34,904 nt of DNA. It comes from an uncultured Victivallales bacterium. GTDB lineage: Bacteria; Verrucomicrobiota; Lentisphaeria; Victivallales; UBA1829. The stretch's first letter is position 1; every line of letters starts with the position of its first letter. A program made the translations under genes and the position numbers. The notes beneath the pieces are model-generated. The model was not told the origin of the DNA. It did not search any database and saw only the letters and a program-made list of their open reading frames with translations. The stretch covers positions 1 to 34,904 of the forward strand of contig CALXMJ010000083.1 of the NCBI GenBank assembly GCA_944389445.1, given 5' to 3'. Shown here piece by piece: positions 14,934-24,073 of this stretch.

Positions 14934-17231
14934 ATGAAACCATGGGAATTGCAATATTTTTCTCCGTCACCGCAGAGTGAAGTCAGAAAACGTCCGGCGT
15001 GGAAACTGCTGGATGACGGAACCTATGAGATTCATACCGGCTGGGGCGGCGAGGAGCCCGGATGGGAGCAGTGGGCTCTTCCGCTCGGATGCGGCTGGTT
15101 CGGAACAAAGATCTTCGGGGGAGTCCCGCTTGAACGGATTCAAATTACGGAAAACTCCCTTGCCAATCCTTACCCGGAGGGACTCAACAGTTTTGCGGAA
15201 CTCTTTCTGGAAACCGGTCATGAGGAATACACCGGCTACCGGCGTGCCCTTTCGCTGGACGATGCGGTCGCCGAGACGGAATATGTCAGCGGCGGGGTCC
15301 GATACCATCGCGAATGTTTCAACTCCTATCCCGACCGCGTTGCCGTCCTGCGGATTACCGCCTCGAAACCTGGAGCAGTAAGCGGTCGGATCTTCGCGAT
15401 CCTTCCCTTTCTCAAGGAGTTCGGGGCACAGCCCGGTGACGGCAAAGGAAAATCCGGAAAAATCTATTACGAAAACAATCGGATTGTCATGTCCGGTCAT
15501 ATGGACTATTATGAAATCGACTACGAAGGCGAGATCCGTGTACAGGCGGAAAACGGAGTCGTAAGTGCCGATTCAAACGGCATTTCGATCAAAGAGGCGG
15601 ACCGCCTGACTCTCTATTTCTCGTGCGGCACAAACTATTGTCTGGAAAGCAGGGTTTTCGAAGAGAAGGACCCGAAAAAGAAACTTGCGCCGTATCCGCA
15701 TCCGCAGGAGAAAATCCGGCAGACGCTCGACCGGGCTCTCAAACTCGGATTCGAGGAACTCAAGCTCCGTCATCTGGAGGATTATCACGACCTTTTCCGA
15801 CGAGCTGAGATTGATCTGGGAGGCGTTCGGGAGCCGGACAAAGGCACCGATCTTCTGCTGGAAGAATATAAAGCGGGAAAAGAATCCCGTTATCTGGAGG
15901 AACTCTACTTTCAGTACGGCCGTTATCTGCTGATCTGTTCCTCGCGGAAACAGACTCTTCCATGCAATCTTCAAGGCGTCTGGAATGTCTACGATTCCAG
16001 CCCTTGGAGCTGCGGCTACTGGCACAACATCAATGTGCAGATGAACTACTGGCCCGTTTTTTCCTGTAATCTGACCGAACTGTTTGAATCCTATGCGGAT
16101 TATCATAAGGCCTATCTTCCTCAGGCGCGGAAATACGCCGCACAGTATCTGAAGGAGATAAATCCGGATCAGACACATTCCGAATGCGGCTGGACGATCG
16201 GAACCGGAGCATGGCCCTATCGGATCTCCGCGCCCTCCGCGAAAGGGCATTCGGGACCCGGAACGGGTGGCTTGACGGCAAAACTTTTCTGGGAATACTA
16301 CGATTTCACAAGGAATCCGGAGATCCTGCGCAGAATCTATCCGATTCTCCGGGGAATGTCCGTTTTTCTGTTTCACTGTCTCCGGAAACGCGGAGATGTG
16401 TTTCTTGCCGTGCCCTCCGCTTCGCCGGAACAGGTGGATGTCTCGCCGGAACAGAAAGGCTATCTCCATACGGAAGGGTGCGCCTTCGATCAGCAGATGA
16501 TTTATGAGACCTTTCACGATACACTCCGTGCCGCGGAAGCATTGCAGATCGAAGAGCCATTCCTGAATACGATTCGCGAAATTCTGCCTCATCTGGAGCC
16601 GGTTCTCATCGGAGACTCCGGACAGATCAAGGAGTTCCGTGAGGAACACGAATACGGGGAATTCGGAGAAAAGCATCATCGCCATATCTCCCAGCTCATC
16701 GGACTGATGCCGGGAACCATCATCAGCGAGAAGACGCCGGAGTGGATGGAAGCCGCGCGCGTTTCCCTCACGAAACGCGGCGATCTTTCCACAGGATGGG
16801 CGATGGCTCACCGTCTGAATGCCTGGGCAAGACTCGGCGACGGGGAACATGCCTTCCGCCTTCTTCAGACGCTTCTTTCCAAAGGGACTCTTCCCAATCT
16901 ATGGGATACGCATCCTCCGTTCCAGATCGACGGCAATCTTGGTGGAACCGCAGGGATTGCGGAGATGCTTCTGCAATCGCATTCGGGCAGGATCCGTCTT
17001 CTTCCCGCTCTTCCCGCCGTCTGGAAGAACGGATCGTTTTCCGGCCTCCGTGCCCGTGGAGCATTCGAACTTTCCGCCCGGTGGGAAGACGGCATTCTGA
17101 CGCGGCTCATCATAAAATCAGAGCGTGGCGGCGAATGTCGTCTGGTCGGTCCGGGAATCCCCGGCGGAGAGAACGGACTTCATCTCCGCCTGACCGCGGG
17201 AGAAGAGCGGAACATTATTCCGGCAACGTAA
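14934..17231 (+). CDS. GH95-family glycoside hydrolase (alpha-L-fucosidase/alpha-L-galactosidase type)
   Basis: The protein is 765 residues from ATG 14934 (778 from 14895; neither has a clear ribosome-binding site). GH95 signatures are LPLGCGWFGTKIFGGVPLER with IQITENSL near the N-terminus, LPCNLQGVWN, WHNINVQMNYWPV (Asn365 and Asn367), SASPEQ (Glu499, the position of the catalytic acid) and HPPFQIDGNLGGTAGIAEML (Asp666). It ends LLPALPAVW..GSFSGLRARG. GH95 enzymes release terminal alpha-1,2-fucose or alpha-galactose by inversion and use Asn-activated water, and all these positions are retained. No signal peptide is seen, so it probably trims imported oligosaccharides. Its 3' end overlaps the convergent GH10-like gene by 17 nt. 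Confidence 0.93.
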   Translation: MKPWELQYFSPSPQSEVRKRPAWKLLDDGTYEIHTGWGGEEPGWEQWALPLGCGWFGTKIFGGVPLERIQITENSLANPYPEGLNSFAELFLETGHEEYTGYRRALSLDDAVAETEYVSGGVRYHRECFNSYPDRVAVLRITASKPGAVSGRIFAILPFLKEFGAQPGDGKGKSGKIYYENNRIVMSGHMDYYEIDYEGEIRVQAENGVVSADSNGISIKEADRLTLYFSCGTNYCLESRVFEEKDPKKKLAPYPHPQEKIRQTLDRALKLGFEELKLRHLEDYHDLFRRAEIDLGGVREPDKGTDLLLEEYKAGKESRYLEELYFQYGRYLLICSSRKQTLPCNLQGVWNVYDSSPWSCGYWHNINVQMNYWPVFSCNLTELFESYADYHKAYLPQARKYAAQYLKEINPDQTHSECGWTIGTGAWPYRISAPSAKGHSGPGTGGLTAKLFWEYYDFTRNPEILRRIYPILRGMSVFLFHCLRKRGDVFLAVPSASPEQVDVSPEQKGYLHTEGCAFDQQMIYETFHDTLRAAEALQIEEPFLNTIREILPHLEPVLIGDSGQIKEFREEHEYGEFGEKHHRHISQLIGLMPGTIISEKTPEWMEAARVSLTKRGDLSTGWAMAHRLNAWARLGDGEHAFRLLQTLLSKGTLPNLWDTHPPFQIDGNLGGTAGIAEMLLQSHSGRIRLLPALPAVWKNGSFSGLRARGAFELSARWEDGILTRLIIKSERGGECRLVGPGIPGGENGLHLRLTAGEERNIIPAT

Positions 17232-18558
17232 TTTCAAACTCGTTCTTCCAAGAGGACGACAGAAGAATTTCAGCAGGGAAACAACCGGAATCCGTTTGAA
17301 TTTCCAGATGATACGGCCCGTAAAATCCACGGAAATATTCCATTCCTTTTTCGGTATCATATTCCAGAATGCCGCTCGTATTCCATTCGTCGCGGATCAG
17401 ATGCTTCAGAACGGAAAAGACCGGTTTTTCACTCAGTTCCGCATCGTTGTTCAGAAGACCGCCGAACGCTTTGTTTTCGTTGTAGATCGGTTCATCGGGA
17501 TTTTCCGGCAGCTGGGCTGTATTGTCGACGAGGTTCCAGTAGACAATTCCGTTGAGAGCTGGGTGCGAAAACCAGAGCCGATACAGCCGTTCCGCCATTT
17601 TCGCCTGAAAATCGAACCGATCCGGACCGATCATCTCGTACGCCGTCAGCGTAATCTCTGAAATGTTAATGGGAATTCCGAGTCCAGCATACAGGTCCAG
17701 CATCCGGAATTGATTGAGTGCGTTGAGCTTGTATTCGCTCCATTTGAGCATGTCCGGAAATGCGGCGCACATCAGGTGGAACTGGAGTCCGAGCCCGTCC
17801 ACCTTCCGGCCGCTGCGGAGCAGGTGCCGGACAAGCATGAACAGCGGTGTATATTCTTTATTGTATCCTTCCCAGCAGTTGAAATCGTTATAGTGAAGCA
17901 CGGCGGATTCGGGAAAATAGCGTTTCGCAAGATCAAAACCGAATTCCACCTGGCGGTACGGCAGTTCCCGGATGTCGTTTCTCCAGAGACTGAGTCCCTC
18001 GTTGACGACATCCCAGAGCGGAATCCGTTCCCCGTACCGCTCCGCGATCCGGCGAATTCGCCGCTCCCATTTGAGTTTGAGTCCGGCATCGGCCGTGAGC
18101 CAGGACGGAAGATTGCACTGCCAGAGCAGCGGATGCCCTTTGGGTGTCAAATGTGCGGATTCAGCCCATTCCAGGAGTTCGTCCACGGCGGGACGGCGGA
18201 AAAATTTCGGAGAATCTTTTGCAAACCGCTCCTTTCCCGGTTCCGGTTCCAGACCATCCCAGTAAAACGGCACAACAACTGTGTTGAAAAGCTCCTTGAA
18301 TTTCCGCTCGTACTCCTCATTTTTTCTTTCGGTGTCAAACTGCCGGTACATAAAACCGTTGCAGCCGAATTTGAATTCGTGTCCGGTCTGACGGAATCGG
18401 ACAGTCGCTTTCGAAACGGCTGATCCGTCCTGGTGTTTGAGAATCAGATGCGCCTGTCCTTTGCGGTTCAGCTCGGTTCCATGCTCGATTCGGGCTTCCA
18501 CTTCCGGATTTTCGCGAAGCAGCGAACGGCTGACCGCTTGAATAAATTCATTTTCCAT
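17215..18558 (-). CDS. GH10-family (endo-1,4-beta-xylanase-like) glycoside hydrolase
   Basis: The 447-residue protein has an N-terminal beta-rich segment (about 25-75, with AHLILKHQDGSAVSKATVRF) followed by a GH10 TIM barrel. Barrel motifs are FNTVVVPFYWDGLEPEPG, KGHPLLWQCNLPSWL (His142), LWDVVNEGLSLW (acid/base Glu187), LHYNDFN and INISEITLT (nucleophile Glu301). GH10 enzymes are mostly xylanases. The usual GHTLVWH reads GHPLLWQ here, so specificity may differ. No signal peptide is seen. The start at 18558 is fixed by AGGAGG 7 nt upstream; an in-frame ATG at 18591 is rejected. It is divergent from a GntR-type regulator whose putative operator overlaps its -35. Confidence 0.92.
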   Translation of the reverse strand: MENEFIQAVSRSLLRENPEVEARIEHGTELNRKGQAHLILKHQDGSAVSKATVRFRQTGHEFKFGCNGFMYRQFDTERKNEEYERKFKELFNTVVVPFYWDGLEPEPGKERFAKDSPKFFRRPAVDELLEWAESAHLTPKGHPLLWQCNLPSWLTADAGLKLKWERRIRRIAERYGERIPLWDVVNEGLSLWRNDIRELPYRQVEFGFDLAKRYFPESAVLHYNDFNCWEGYNKEYTPLFMLVRHLLRSGRKVDGLGLQFHLMCAAFPDMLKWSEYKLNALNQFRMLDLYAGLGIPINISEITLTAYEMIGPDRFDFQAKMAERLYRLWFSHPALNGIVYWNLVDNTAQLPENPDEPIYNENKAFGGLLNNDAELSEKPVFSVLKHLIRDEWNTSGILEYDTEKGMEYFRGFYGPYHLEIQTDSGCFPAEILLSSSWKNEFEITLPE

Positions 18559-18589
18559 GAAGAATCCTCCTCTTGATTGGACAGGGAAC

Positions 18590-18617
18590 AATATATCTGC
18601 TGTCGCGGGGAAAACAA
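18590..18617 (-). promoter_or_regulatory. predicted promoter for the GH10-like gene
   Basis: On the minus strand, TTGTTT (complement of 18612-18617) and TATATT (complement of 18590-18595) are spaced 16 bp. They lie about 30 bp before the start codon at 18558. Confidence 0.5.
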
Positions 18618-18651
18618 AGAGGTGTTCAGCGTGTTAAAGCACTTTCCCCGC
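18605..18651. promoter_or_regulatory. inverted repeat, candidate operator of the divergent GntR-type regulator
   Basis: GCGGGGAAA (18605-18613) and TTTCCCCGC (18643-18651) are perfect 9-bp inverted arms 29 nt apart in the gap between the two divergent genes. The left arm overlaps the predicted -35 of the GH10-like gene, and the right arm lies 19 nt upstream of the regulator's -35. Regulation of both directions by one bound or looped complex is inference. Confidence 0.5.
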
Positions 18652-18670
18652 TTTTCCCGGCTTCCGCATC

Positions 18671-18698
18671 TTGTATCTTCCCTGTTTTTCAATATAAT
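18671..18698 (+). promoter_or_regulatory. predicted promoter for the GntR-type regulator operon
   Basis: TTGTAT at 18671-18676 and a consensus TATAAT at 18693-18698 are 16 bp apart. AAGGAG at 18711-18716 serves the ATG at 18723. Confidence 0.6.
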
Positions 18699-18722
18699 TA
18701 ATAGCAGCAGAAGGAGACGATC

Positions 18723-19757
18723 ATGGGGTACAAAAATACAAATGAGTTCATGCGGATCCGCGGAGTGATTCTTTCCTCCATAGCGAATTCAAACCGGACG
18801 GAAATCCGGATACCATCCCTTCGGAAGCTTGCCGAACTTTACCGGGTATCGCCTCCGACTGCAATGCGGGCGATCCACTCTCTGCTCGAAGACGGCTATA
18901 TTGTCCCGCTGAAAGGCGGCGGTTACCGCTCCCTTTCCCAGATGCGAAGTTCCATGAAAATTTTCGGGATGATCAACAGCTTCGGCAAACAAATTTACGA
19001 TATTCACTGTTTCTGGCTTCTGAACGCGGCTCTCGGGATCGAACTGACCGGACGGGGACCCGAATTCTGCACAAAGGATCTCTATCTTGAAACCCAAACC
19101 GATCTTCGCCGCGCCATCTTTGAACATGGTCTTGCGGGATTGATCTGTTCCGGTGTAACAGCGGAAATCGTGGATGAAATCGTCCGGCTCCAGAAGGAAA
19201 CGCCGATCCCGGCGGTTGCATTCTACACCTCCACGCGGAAAATCACGGCGGCTGCGCCGCTCGCTGAGGATTTCTATGGACTTTTCCGTCAGCTTCTGCG
19301 GGAAAAGCGCACGAGCTTTCTGGTTCTCCTTTCGGAACACCATCCGTTTTATCGGGAAATCGCCGAAGCCATTGAGAAAACGCGTCTCCAGAACGGTGTC
19401 AGTCTGACACGCATTTCCTGTGCGGAAGAGGAGGCGCTGTTTCAACTCCGGACTCTCTACAGAACGACTCCCTCCTTTGACGCGATTCTGTTTTTCTCCC
19501 TTATGCCGGGAACCTATGAATTTCTGGCAAAACGGGAAAATCCCGATCAGTGCCGTTTTGTTCTGGATCAGTTTTCCCTTTATGAAAGCCTCCGCTTTAC
19601 AGGTTATGTCTACTCCATTGATCTGAAAAAAACAGCAGGAAAGATCATCGGGAATCTTCTGGAACAGACCAGAGGAAACGAAAACAAACACTTCTTTCGA
19701 ACGGAATTTTCAATTGTTCAATATGAAAATGGACATGTTCTCAAACCACTCACATGA
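18723..19757 (+). CDS. GntR-type regulator with LacI-like sensor domain (AraR-like architecture)
   Basis: In this 344-residue protein the N-terminal winged helix is evident in IRIPSLRKLAELYRVSPPTA, then MRAIHSLLEDGYIVPLKGGG (residues about 24-65). This matches GntR proteins, where the P-S-x-R-x-L-A...S..T...A...L...G pattern is diagnostic. Residues from about 75 onward (KIFGMINSFGK, GLAGLICSGVTAEIVDEIVR, FDAILFFSLMPGTYEF) look like a periplasmic-binding-protein/LacI sensor that would bind a sugar ligand, as in AraR. It is divergent from the GH10-like gene and only 15 nt before a large secreted glycoside hydrolase, so it likely represses both until its inducer is present. It leads its own operon and is probably autoregulated. 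Confidence 0.88.
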   Translation: MGYKNTNEFMRIRGVILSSIANSNRTEIRIPSLRKLAELYRVSPPTAMRAIHSLLEDGYIVPLKGGGYRSLSQMRSSMKIFGMINSFGKQIYDIHCFWLLNAALGIELTGRGPEFCTKDLYLETQTDLRRAIFEHGLAGLICSGVTAEIVDEIVRLQKETPIPAVAFYTSTRKITAAAPLAEDFYGLFRQLLREKRTSFLVLLSEHHPFYREIAEAIEKTRLQNGVSLTRISCAEEEALFQLRTLYRTTPSFDAILFFSLMPGTYEFLAKRENPDQCRFVLDQFSLYESLRFTGYVYSIDLKKTAGKIIGNLLEQTRGNENKHFFRTEFSIVQYENGHVLKPLT

Positions 19758-19772
19758 AAGGATTGCACAACT

Positions 19773-22700
19773 ATGACAATGAGAGTCGCTCTGCTGACAA
19801 GCTGTCTATTCGCGCCCGCCCTTCTCTTCGGACAGATTCTGTTTGAAGATTCCTTTCAGGATGCGGATACGCTGAACAACAGAAAACAATGGCCTCCCTA
19901 CCGGGAAGGCGCGGAAATCCTCCGCATGGAGGATGGAAAATTTGCACTTCATCTCTCACCGAAACCGGTGAAACCGGGATGCAGGGCCATGGTCAGCCGG
20001 CAGTTCGATCTGAACAGCGTCCGTGGCAAACGGCTGACTGTTACCGCGGATGTCAAATGGGACATCAAGCTGCCGTTCAGCAAATGGATGGGATCGCGTT
20101 TCATGCTCTGCATCACCGGTTCCGACAAGAAAACGTCCTATGTCAGTGCATCCATTCCGCCGGGGAAATCCGACTGGAAACCCGTCGAATTTTCCGCACA
20201 GATTCCGGATGATGCCCAGAGAGTCATGCTGTTTCTCGGAATCCAGGATGCTCCCGGCGATCTATATGTGAGAAATTTGAAAGTCCGTTCCGGCGACCTT
20301 TTTCTGGACCTCTCCTCCGCGGCAAACATGACCTATCAGGATCAACAGGCCGGCGACGGCAAAGGAGGCTGGTCCGATCAGGGACCCGACAACGATGCCT
20401 CCGGATTCAATTTCCGGCAGACGACTTTCGCCAATGTTCCCTTCAACCCGCTTGATCCGGGAGCAAAAAAACGAAACACCGTCCTGACGTTTGCATCCCC
20501 GAATTTCCCGAAAGGGCTGGAAAAGGCGGAAATTTCCCTTTCCGGCACCGGAACGAATGCGGAATATCTTTATCTTCTGCACACATGCTCCTGGGGCGGA
20601 ACCAAAGGACCGGCAGGATTCATCTCAATCTCCGGCGACAGCGGAAAAATGCAGAAAATCACCGTTCAGGACAGCCGGGACGTCAGCAACTGGTGGTTCC
20701 CGAAACAGGTGGAAAACGGTGCGATCGGCTGCATCTGGAGCAATGTCTCAGGCGGAAATGTCGGATTGTATGTTACGAAATACAAGTTGGATTCCTCGCT
20801 TGGAAAGATTCGAAAGATCACATTGGAAAGCGCTCATGCCGCGCCCATCTGGATCGTAGTCGGCGCCACGCTTTCCTCCCGGGACTATCCATTCCCCAAA
20901 ACAGAAAGCACTCATATCAAGGCGGACCGGGTCTGGAAGGCGGTTCCTGTCGATACGCAGACGCAGGGAATCCGGAAAGGATCGGCGCTGGATCTCTCCC
21001 GGATTCTGCCGCTGGAGAAAGTCGGAGTTTACGGACGTGTCGTGGTCGCTCCGGACGGACATTTCACCTTTGAAAAACGTCCGGATAAACGGATCCGCTT
21101 CATGGCAGCCACCATTGACTTCTCCCTCCTCTGGGAAAAAAATCCCGATCTGGCCGGTGCTGATGATGCGGAAATCAAACGGAGAATTCGGGAATTCGCC
21201 GAAGAGATCCGCAGAAACGGATACAACATGGTCCGTCTTCATTTCTTCAATACCGCGATGATGGGAAGCGCCAGACAGGATCTGGAATTCGATCCCGTCT
21301 TCTTCGACCGATTCGATTATATGGTCCACTCCTTCAAGGAGAATGGAATTTATCTCAACTGGGATGTCTGGACCAGCGCCCCCGGTTTTCAGGCGGGCAA
21401 TCACTGGGCAAACCGTGTCGGGGATAAAAGACATTATTTCTACTATCTCTATGTGGATCCGAAGGTCCGGAACATGTGGAAGGAAGGAGTAAGGAAATTC
21501 CTGAATCGGAAGAATCCGTATACGGGAACAACACTTGCCGAAGATCCGGTGCTCGCCATTACCATCGCCGCAAACGAGCAGGACGGAATGCTCCGCGGCT
21601 GGCGCGACACCTCCGAACTTCTGCCGGAATGGAAAGCCTTCCTCCGGAAACGCTACAGCTCAATCGACGCCCTGAAGAAAGCATGGGGAAAACGGGCGGC
21701 CGCCCTCCGGGATTTCGACTCAATCACTCCTTACCGGAGTGCCGATTTTGCCACACCGGATCAGTATGGACGCGATATTACCGAATTTATCATGGAAAAG
21801 GAAAACGCTCTTGTCGATTTTTATCGGAAATCGCTTGAGGAAGCCGGATACAAGGGACTCTTCAGCCAGTGGAACATGGGACAGGAACTGTTCCGGAATC
21901 TGGAGCGTCAGAAAGTGGATGTCGTGACCATCAACGGCTATCACGCCCACCCGTCTGCATATACCAGTCCGGGATCGACAATCAGCCAGGCAAGTTCGAT
22001 TTCGCAGATTGCCGCCTGCATCCGGAATCTGAATGCCACAAAGCTCTATCGGAAACCGCTGGTGCTTACGGAATACGGCCATGTCTTCTGGAACAAATAC
22101 CGCTATGAACAGGGATTTGTCACGGGAGCCTATTCGGCCTTCCAGAATCATGACGGAATCACCGGATTCTGCAATCAGGTCCGTTCAGCACAGAAAATCA
22201 AAAATCCCAAGCAGATGTGGATCAGTCCATTTACAGGATTTGCATTCGATCCGGTGGCAAAATCGCAGGAATTCCTGACCGCTCTGATGTATCGGCGCGG
22301 GGATGTGACCCCGGCAAAAAATATGGTGCGGATCGCCGTTTCCGGCAAGAAAATCATGAAGGCTGGAGAGTGGATGGATGCGGTTCACAGCGGACAGACG
22401 CGTCTCTCTCTGGTTACAGGATTCGCTGTGGACTGCGAATCAAATCTGCCCGTCAGTCCAAACGAGCTGATTCTCCCGCTCAGCGGGAGGACTCAGCTCA
22501 ATGTTCAGGAGAAGTTCATTGAAACAAAGGAAAGTGAGGTCAACGCCTTCGACTTTGATTCAACCATCCGGATGCTGAAACAGAAAAAACAGCTGCCGGA
22601 ATCCAACCGCACCTCGGCGGAAAAAACTCAGTATGAAAGTGCAAGCGGAGAACTGTTCCTGGATCAGCACAAACGCTTCATGTCCGTTGACACACCGCGC

Positions 22701-23126
22701 CTTCAGGGAATTTGCGGAGAAGCGGGAACAAAAGCAAAACTTTCCAATCTGGAAATCCGGCAGATGAGTCCGCGTGGCAACCTTTCGCTTGCCAGTGTGG
22801 ATGGAATGAAGGATTTGCAGCAGGCGAAGCGTCTGGTCGTGGTGTTTGCGACCAATGCGCTCAACAGCGATATGCAGTTCCGTGATCTGGAAATGCGGGT
22901 TCTGAATCGGATCGGCACGCTTCCGGTTCTGGTGGAAACCGGTTCCTTCTCGCTGACCTTCCGTAATGTCAATGCGAAGAAGATGAAAGGATATGCTCTT
23001 GCCATGGATGGCTCCCGCATCGCGGAAATTCCGCTGAGACATTCCGGGAACACTGTTGAGCTGACCCTGAAATCCACAGCGTTCCCGCAGGGGCCGGCCG
23101 TCTATTTTGAAGTGGTCGCTGAATAA
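19773..23126 (+). CDS. large secreted clan GH-A-like glycoside hydrolase, multidomain
   Basis: The 1,117-residue protein has a signal peptide ([20 protein letters not shown]). Residues about 20-170 form a beta-sandwich of carbohydrate-binding type ([34 protein letters not shown]), with a second beta-rich segment to about 400. The TIM barrel (about 420-860) contains [23 protein letters not shown] (probable acid/base Glu602) and [13 protein letters not shown] (probable nucleophile Glu767), as in GH5/GH42-type retaining enzymes. A C-terminal beta domain (about 1055-1117) resembles the orphan fragment at 34670-34900. AAAGGA precedes the start by 10 nt. It follows the regulator by 15 nt and is probably cotranscribed with the pseudopilin, peptidase and GH123-like genes. 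The substrate is unknown. Confidence 0.85.
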   Translation: MTMRVALLTSCLFAPALLFGQILFEDSFQDADTLNNRKQWPPYREGAEILRMEDGKFALHLSPKPVKPGCRAMVSRQFDLNSVRGKRLTVTADVKWDIKLPFSKWMGSRFMLCITGSDKKTSYVSASIPPGKSDWKPVEFSAQIPDDAQRVMLFLGIQDAPGDLYVRNLKVRSGDLFLDLSSAANMTYQDQQAGDGKGGWSDQGPDNDASGFNFRQTTFANVPFNPLDPGAKKRNTVLTFASPNFPKGLEKAEISLSGTGTNAEYLYLLHTCSWGGTKGPAGFISISGDSGKMQKITVQDSRDVSNWWFPKQVENGAIGCIWSNVSGGNVGLYVTKYKLDSSLGKIRKITLESAHAAPIWIVVGATLSSRDYPFPKTESTHIKADRVWKAVPVDTQTQGIRKGSALDLSRILPLEKVGVYGRVVVAPDGHFTFEKRPDKRIRFMAATIDFSLLWEKNPDLAGADDAEIKRRIREFAEEIRRNGYNMVRLHFFNTAMMGSARQDLEFDPVFFDRFDYMVHSFKENGIYLNWDVWTSAPGFQAGNHWANRVGDKRHYFYYLYVDPKVRNMWKEGVRKFLNRKNPYTGTTLAEDPVLAITIAANEQDGMLRGWRDTSELLPEWKAFLRKRYSSIDALKKAWGKRAAALRDFDSITPYRSADFATPDQYGRDITEFIMEKENALVDFYRKSLEEAGYKGLFSQWNMGQELFRNLERQKVDVVTINGYHAHPSAYTSPGSTISQASSISQIAACIRNLNATKLYRKPLVLTEYGHVFWNKYRYEQGFVTGAYSAFQNHDGITGFCNQVRSAQKIKNPKQMWISPFTGFAFDPVAKSQEFLTALMYRRGDVTPAKNMVRIAVSGKKIMKAGEWMDAVHSGQTRLSLVTGFAVDCESNLPVSPNELILPLSGRTQLNVQEKFIETKESEVNAFDFDSTIRMLKQKKQLPESNRTSAEKTQYESASGELFLDQHKRFMSVDTPRLQGICGEAGTKAKLSNLEIRQMSPRGNLSLASVDGMKDLQQAKRLVVVFATNALNSDMQFRDLEMRVLNRIGTLPVLVETGSFSLTFRNVNAKKMKGYALAMDGSRIAEIPLRHSGNTVELTLKSTAFPQGPAVYFEVVAE

Positions 23127-23144
23127 ATATAAGGAGTCCGGAAA

Positions 23145-23231
23145 ATGAAACCATGGAATCCGCTTCTCCTCTCTGCAGCTCGTTCTTTCGCCGTAGAAAA
23201 TGCGGAAAAAATCGGGAAAACGGATCCATGA
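23145..23231 (+). CDS. possible 28-residue small ORF before the pseudopilin gene
   Basis: AAGGAG at 23131-23136 lies 8 nt before an ATG that opens a 28-codon frame ([15 protein letters not shown]..., ending KIGKTDP). Similar bases (ATGAAAnnATGGAAT) recur at 23228, in the pseudopilin frame. No family is recognised. It may be a leader peptide, a vestige of a longer 5' end, or chance. Confidence 0.3.
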   Translation: MKPWNPLLLSAARSFAVENAEKIGKTDP

Positions 23232-23293
23232 AAAAATGGAATGAAATAACACTCCGGAACACAGACAGAAACCACGAAAGGAGAACTGGATAC

Positions 23294-23995
23294 ATGCAGA
23301 AACGGATTTTCACACTTCTGGAACTGCTCATTGTTGTGGCTGTGATCGCCATCCTTGCCGGACTGCTGCTGCCTGCTCTGAACAAGGCACGGGAAAGCGC
23401 AATCGCAATCAAATGCACGGAAAGTATGAAACAGCTTGGACTGGCATATCATCAGTATGCACAGAGCTGTGACGACTGGACTTTGAGTTATGAAAATCCA
23501 AGATGGTATATCAACGAGTTCTTTCTGGATATTCTGAATGTCAAAGTCAGAGGACCGAGCGGCTGGAATCTGGAATACTGGGACAAGAGTTTCATCTGCT
23601 CCAATGCAACCCGCTGCGGAACCAATGCGGCAATCTACAAATCCCTGTCGCCGCTTTACCGGTCCGTCTGCAATGCCTATGGACTGAATGTTTCCGGAAC
23701 GGAAGGGCCCTCCTGGACCAATTATAAACTGACCAAAGTCAGAAATTCCTCAGCCAAAGTCGCTTTTTCCGAGACATCCGCAGGAGGCCTGATTCCCTCC
23801 TGGAGCCGTGATCCGGCAGAGAAATGGTGGCTGCTTGGAAACGGTCAGCTGACAGATACCGATCAGTACATGGCCTATCGCCATAGAGAAAACACAGCGG
23901 CAAATACTCTTTTTTTCGACGGTCATGTTGCAGCAATTCCTTATTCCGTTTTCATGCAGAGTCAATTCTCTTACCACCTGACGCCGTATCAGTAA
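23294..23995 (+). CDS. type II secretion/type IV pilus pseudopilin-like protein
   Basis: The 233-residue protein begins [20 protein letters not shown] followed by [14 protein letters not shown], the type IV prepilin N-terminal methylation motif with Glu at +5 and a hydrophobic helix. The residue before the predicted cleavage site is Ile rather than the usual Gly. The C-terminal half includes [18 protein letters not shown], a version of the H-X9-DG domain (11 residues between His and DG) found in many PVC-group pseudopilins. Start 23294 is preferred (AAAGGAGA upstream) over longer in-frame starts at 23153 and 23228. Such stand-alone pseudopilins are very numerous in Lentisphaerota. The position inside a hydrolase operon suggests a role in surface display or secretion of glycan-degrading enzymes. 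Confidence 0.88.
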   Translation: MQKRIFTLLELLIVVAVIAILAGLLLPALNKARESAIAIKCTESMKQLGLAYHQYAQSCDDWTLSYENPRWYINEFFLDILNVKVRGPSGWNLEYWDKSFICSNATRCGTNAAIYKSLSPLYRSVCNAYGLNVSGTEGPSWTNYKLTKVRNSSAKVAFSETSAGGLIPSWSRDPAEKWWLLGNGQLTDTDQYMAYRHRENTAANTLFFDGHVAAIPYSVFMQSQFSYHLTPYQ

Positions 23996-24007
23996 TCCCG
24001 TGTCTTG

Positions 24008-24037
24008 CCCCGGAAATGTGGACTTTCATTTCCGGGG
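24008..24037 (+). other. strong intergenic hairpin between pseudopilin and peptidase genes
   Basis: CCCCGGAAATG (24008-24018) and CATTTCCGGGG (24027-24037) form a perfect 11-bp stem with an 8-nt loop. No T-run follows, so it is not a typical terminator. It could act as an RNA-stability or processing element that lowers expression of the two downstream genes. Confidence 0.6.
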
Positions 24038-24073
24038 GGATTCAACAAACCGTCAATGCATAAGGATGATGCT

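Noticed and set aside
15573-16850. 425-codon open frame on the minus strand
   Set aside because: It is antisense to the GH95 core, whose motifs are unmistakable; the antisense translation has no family character.
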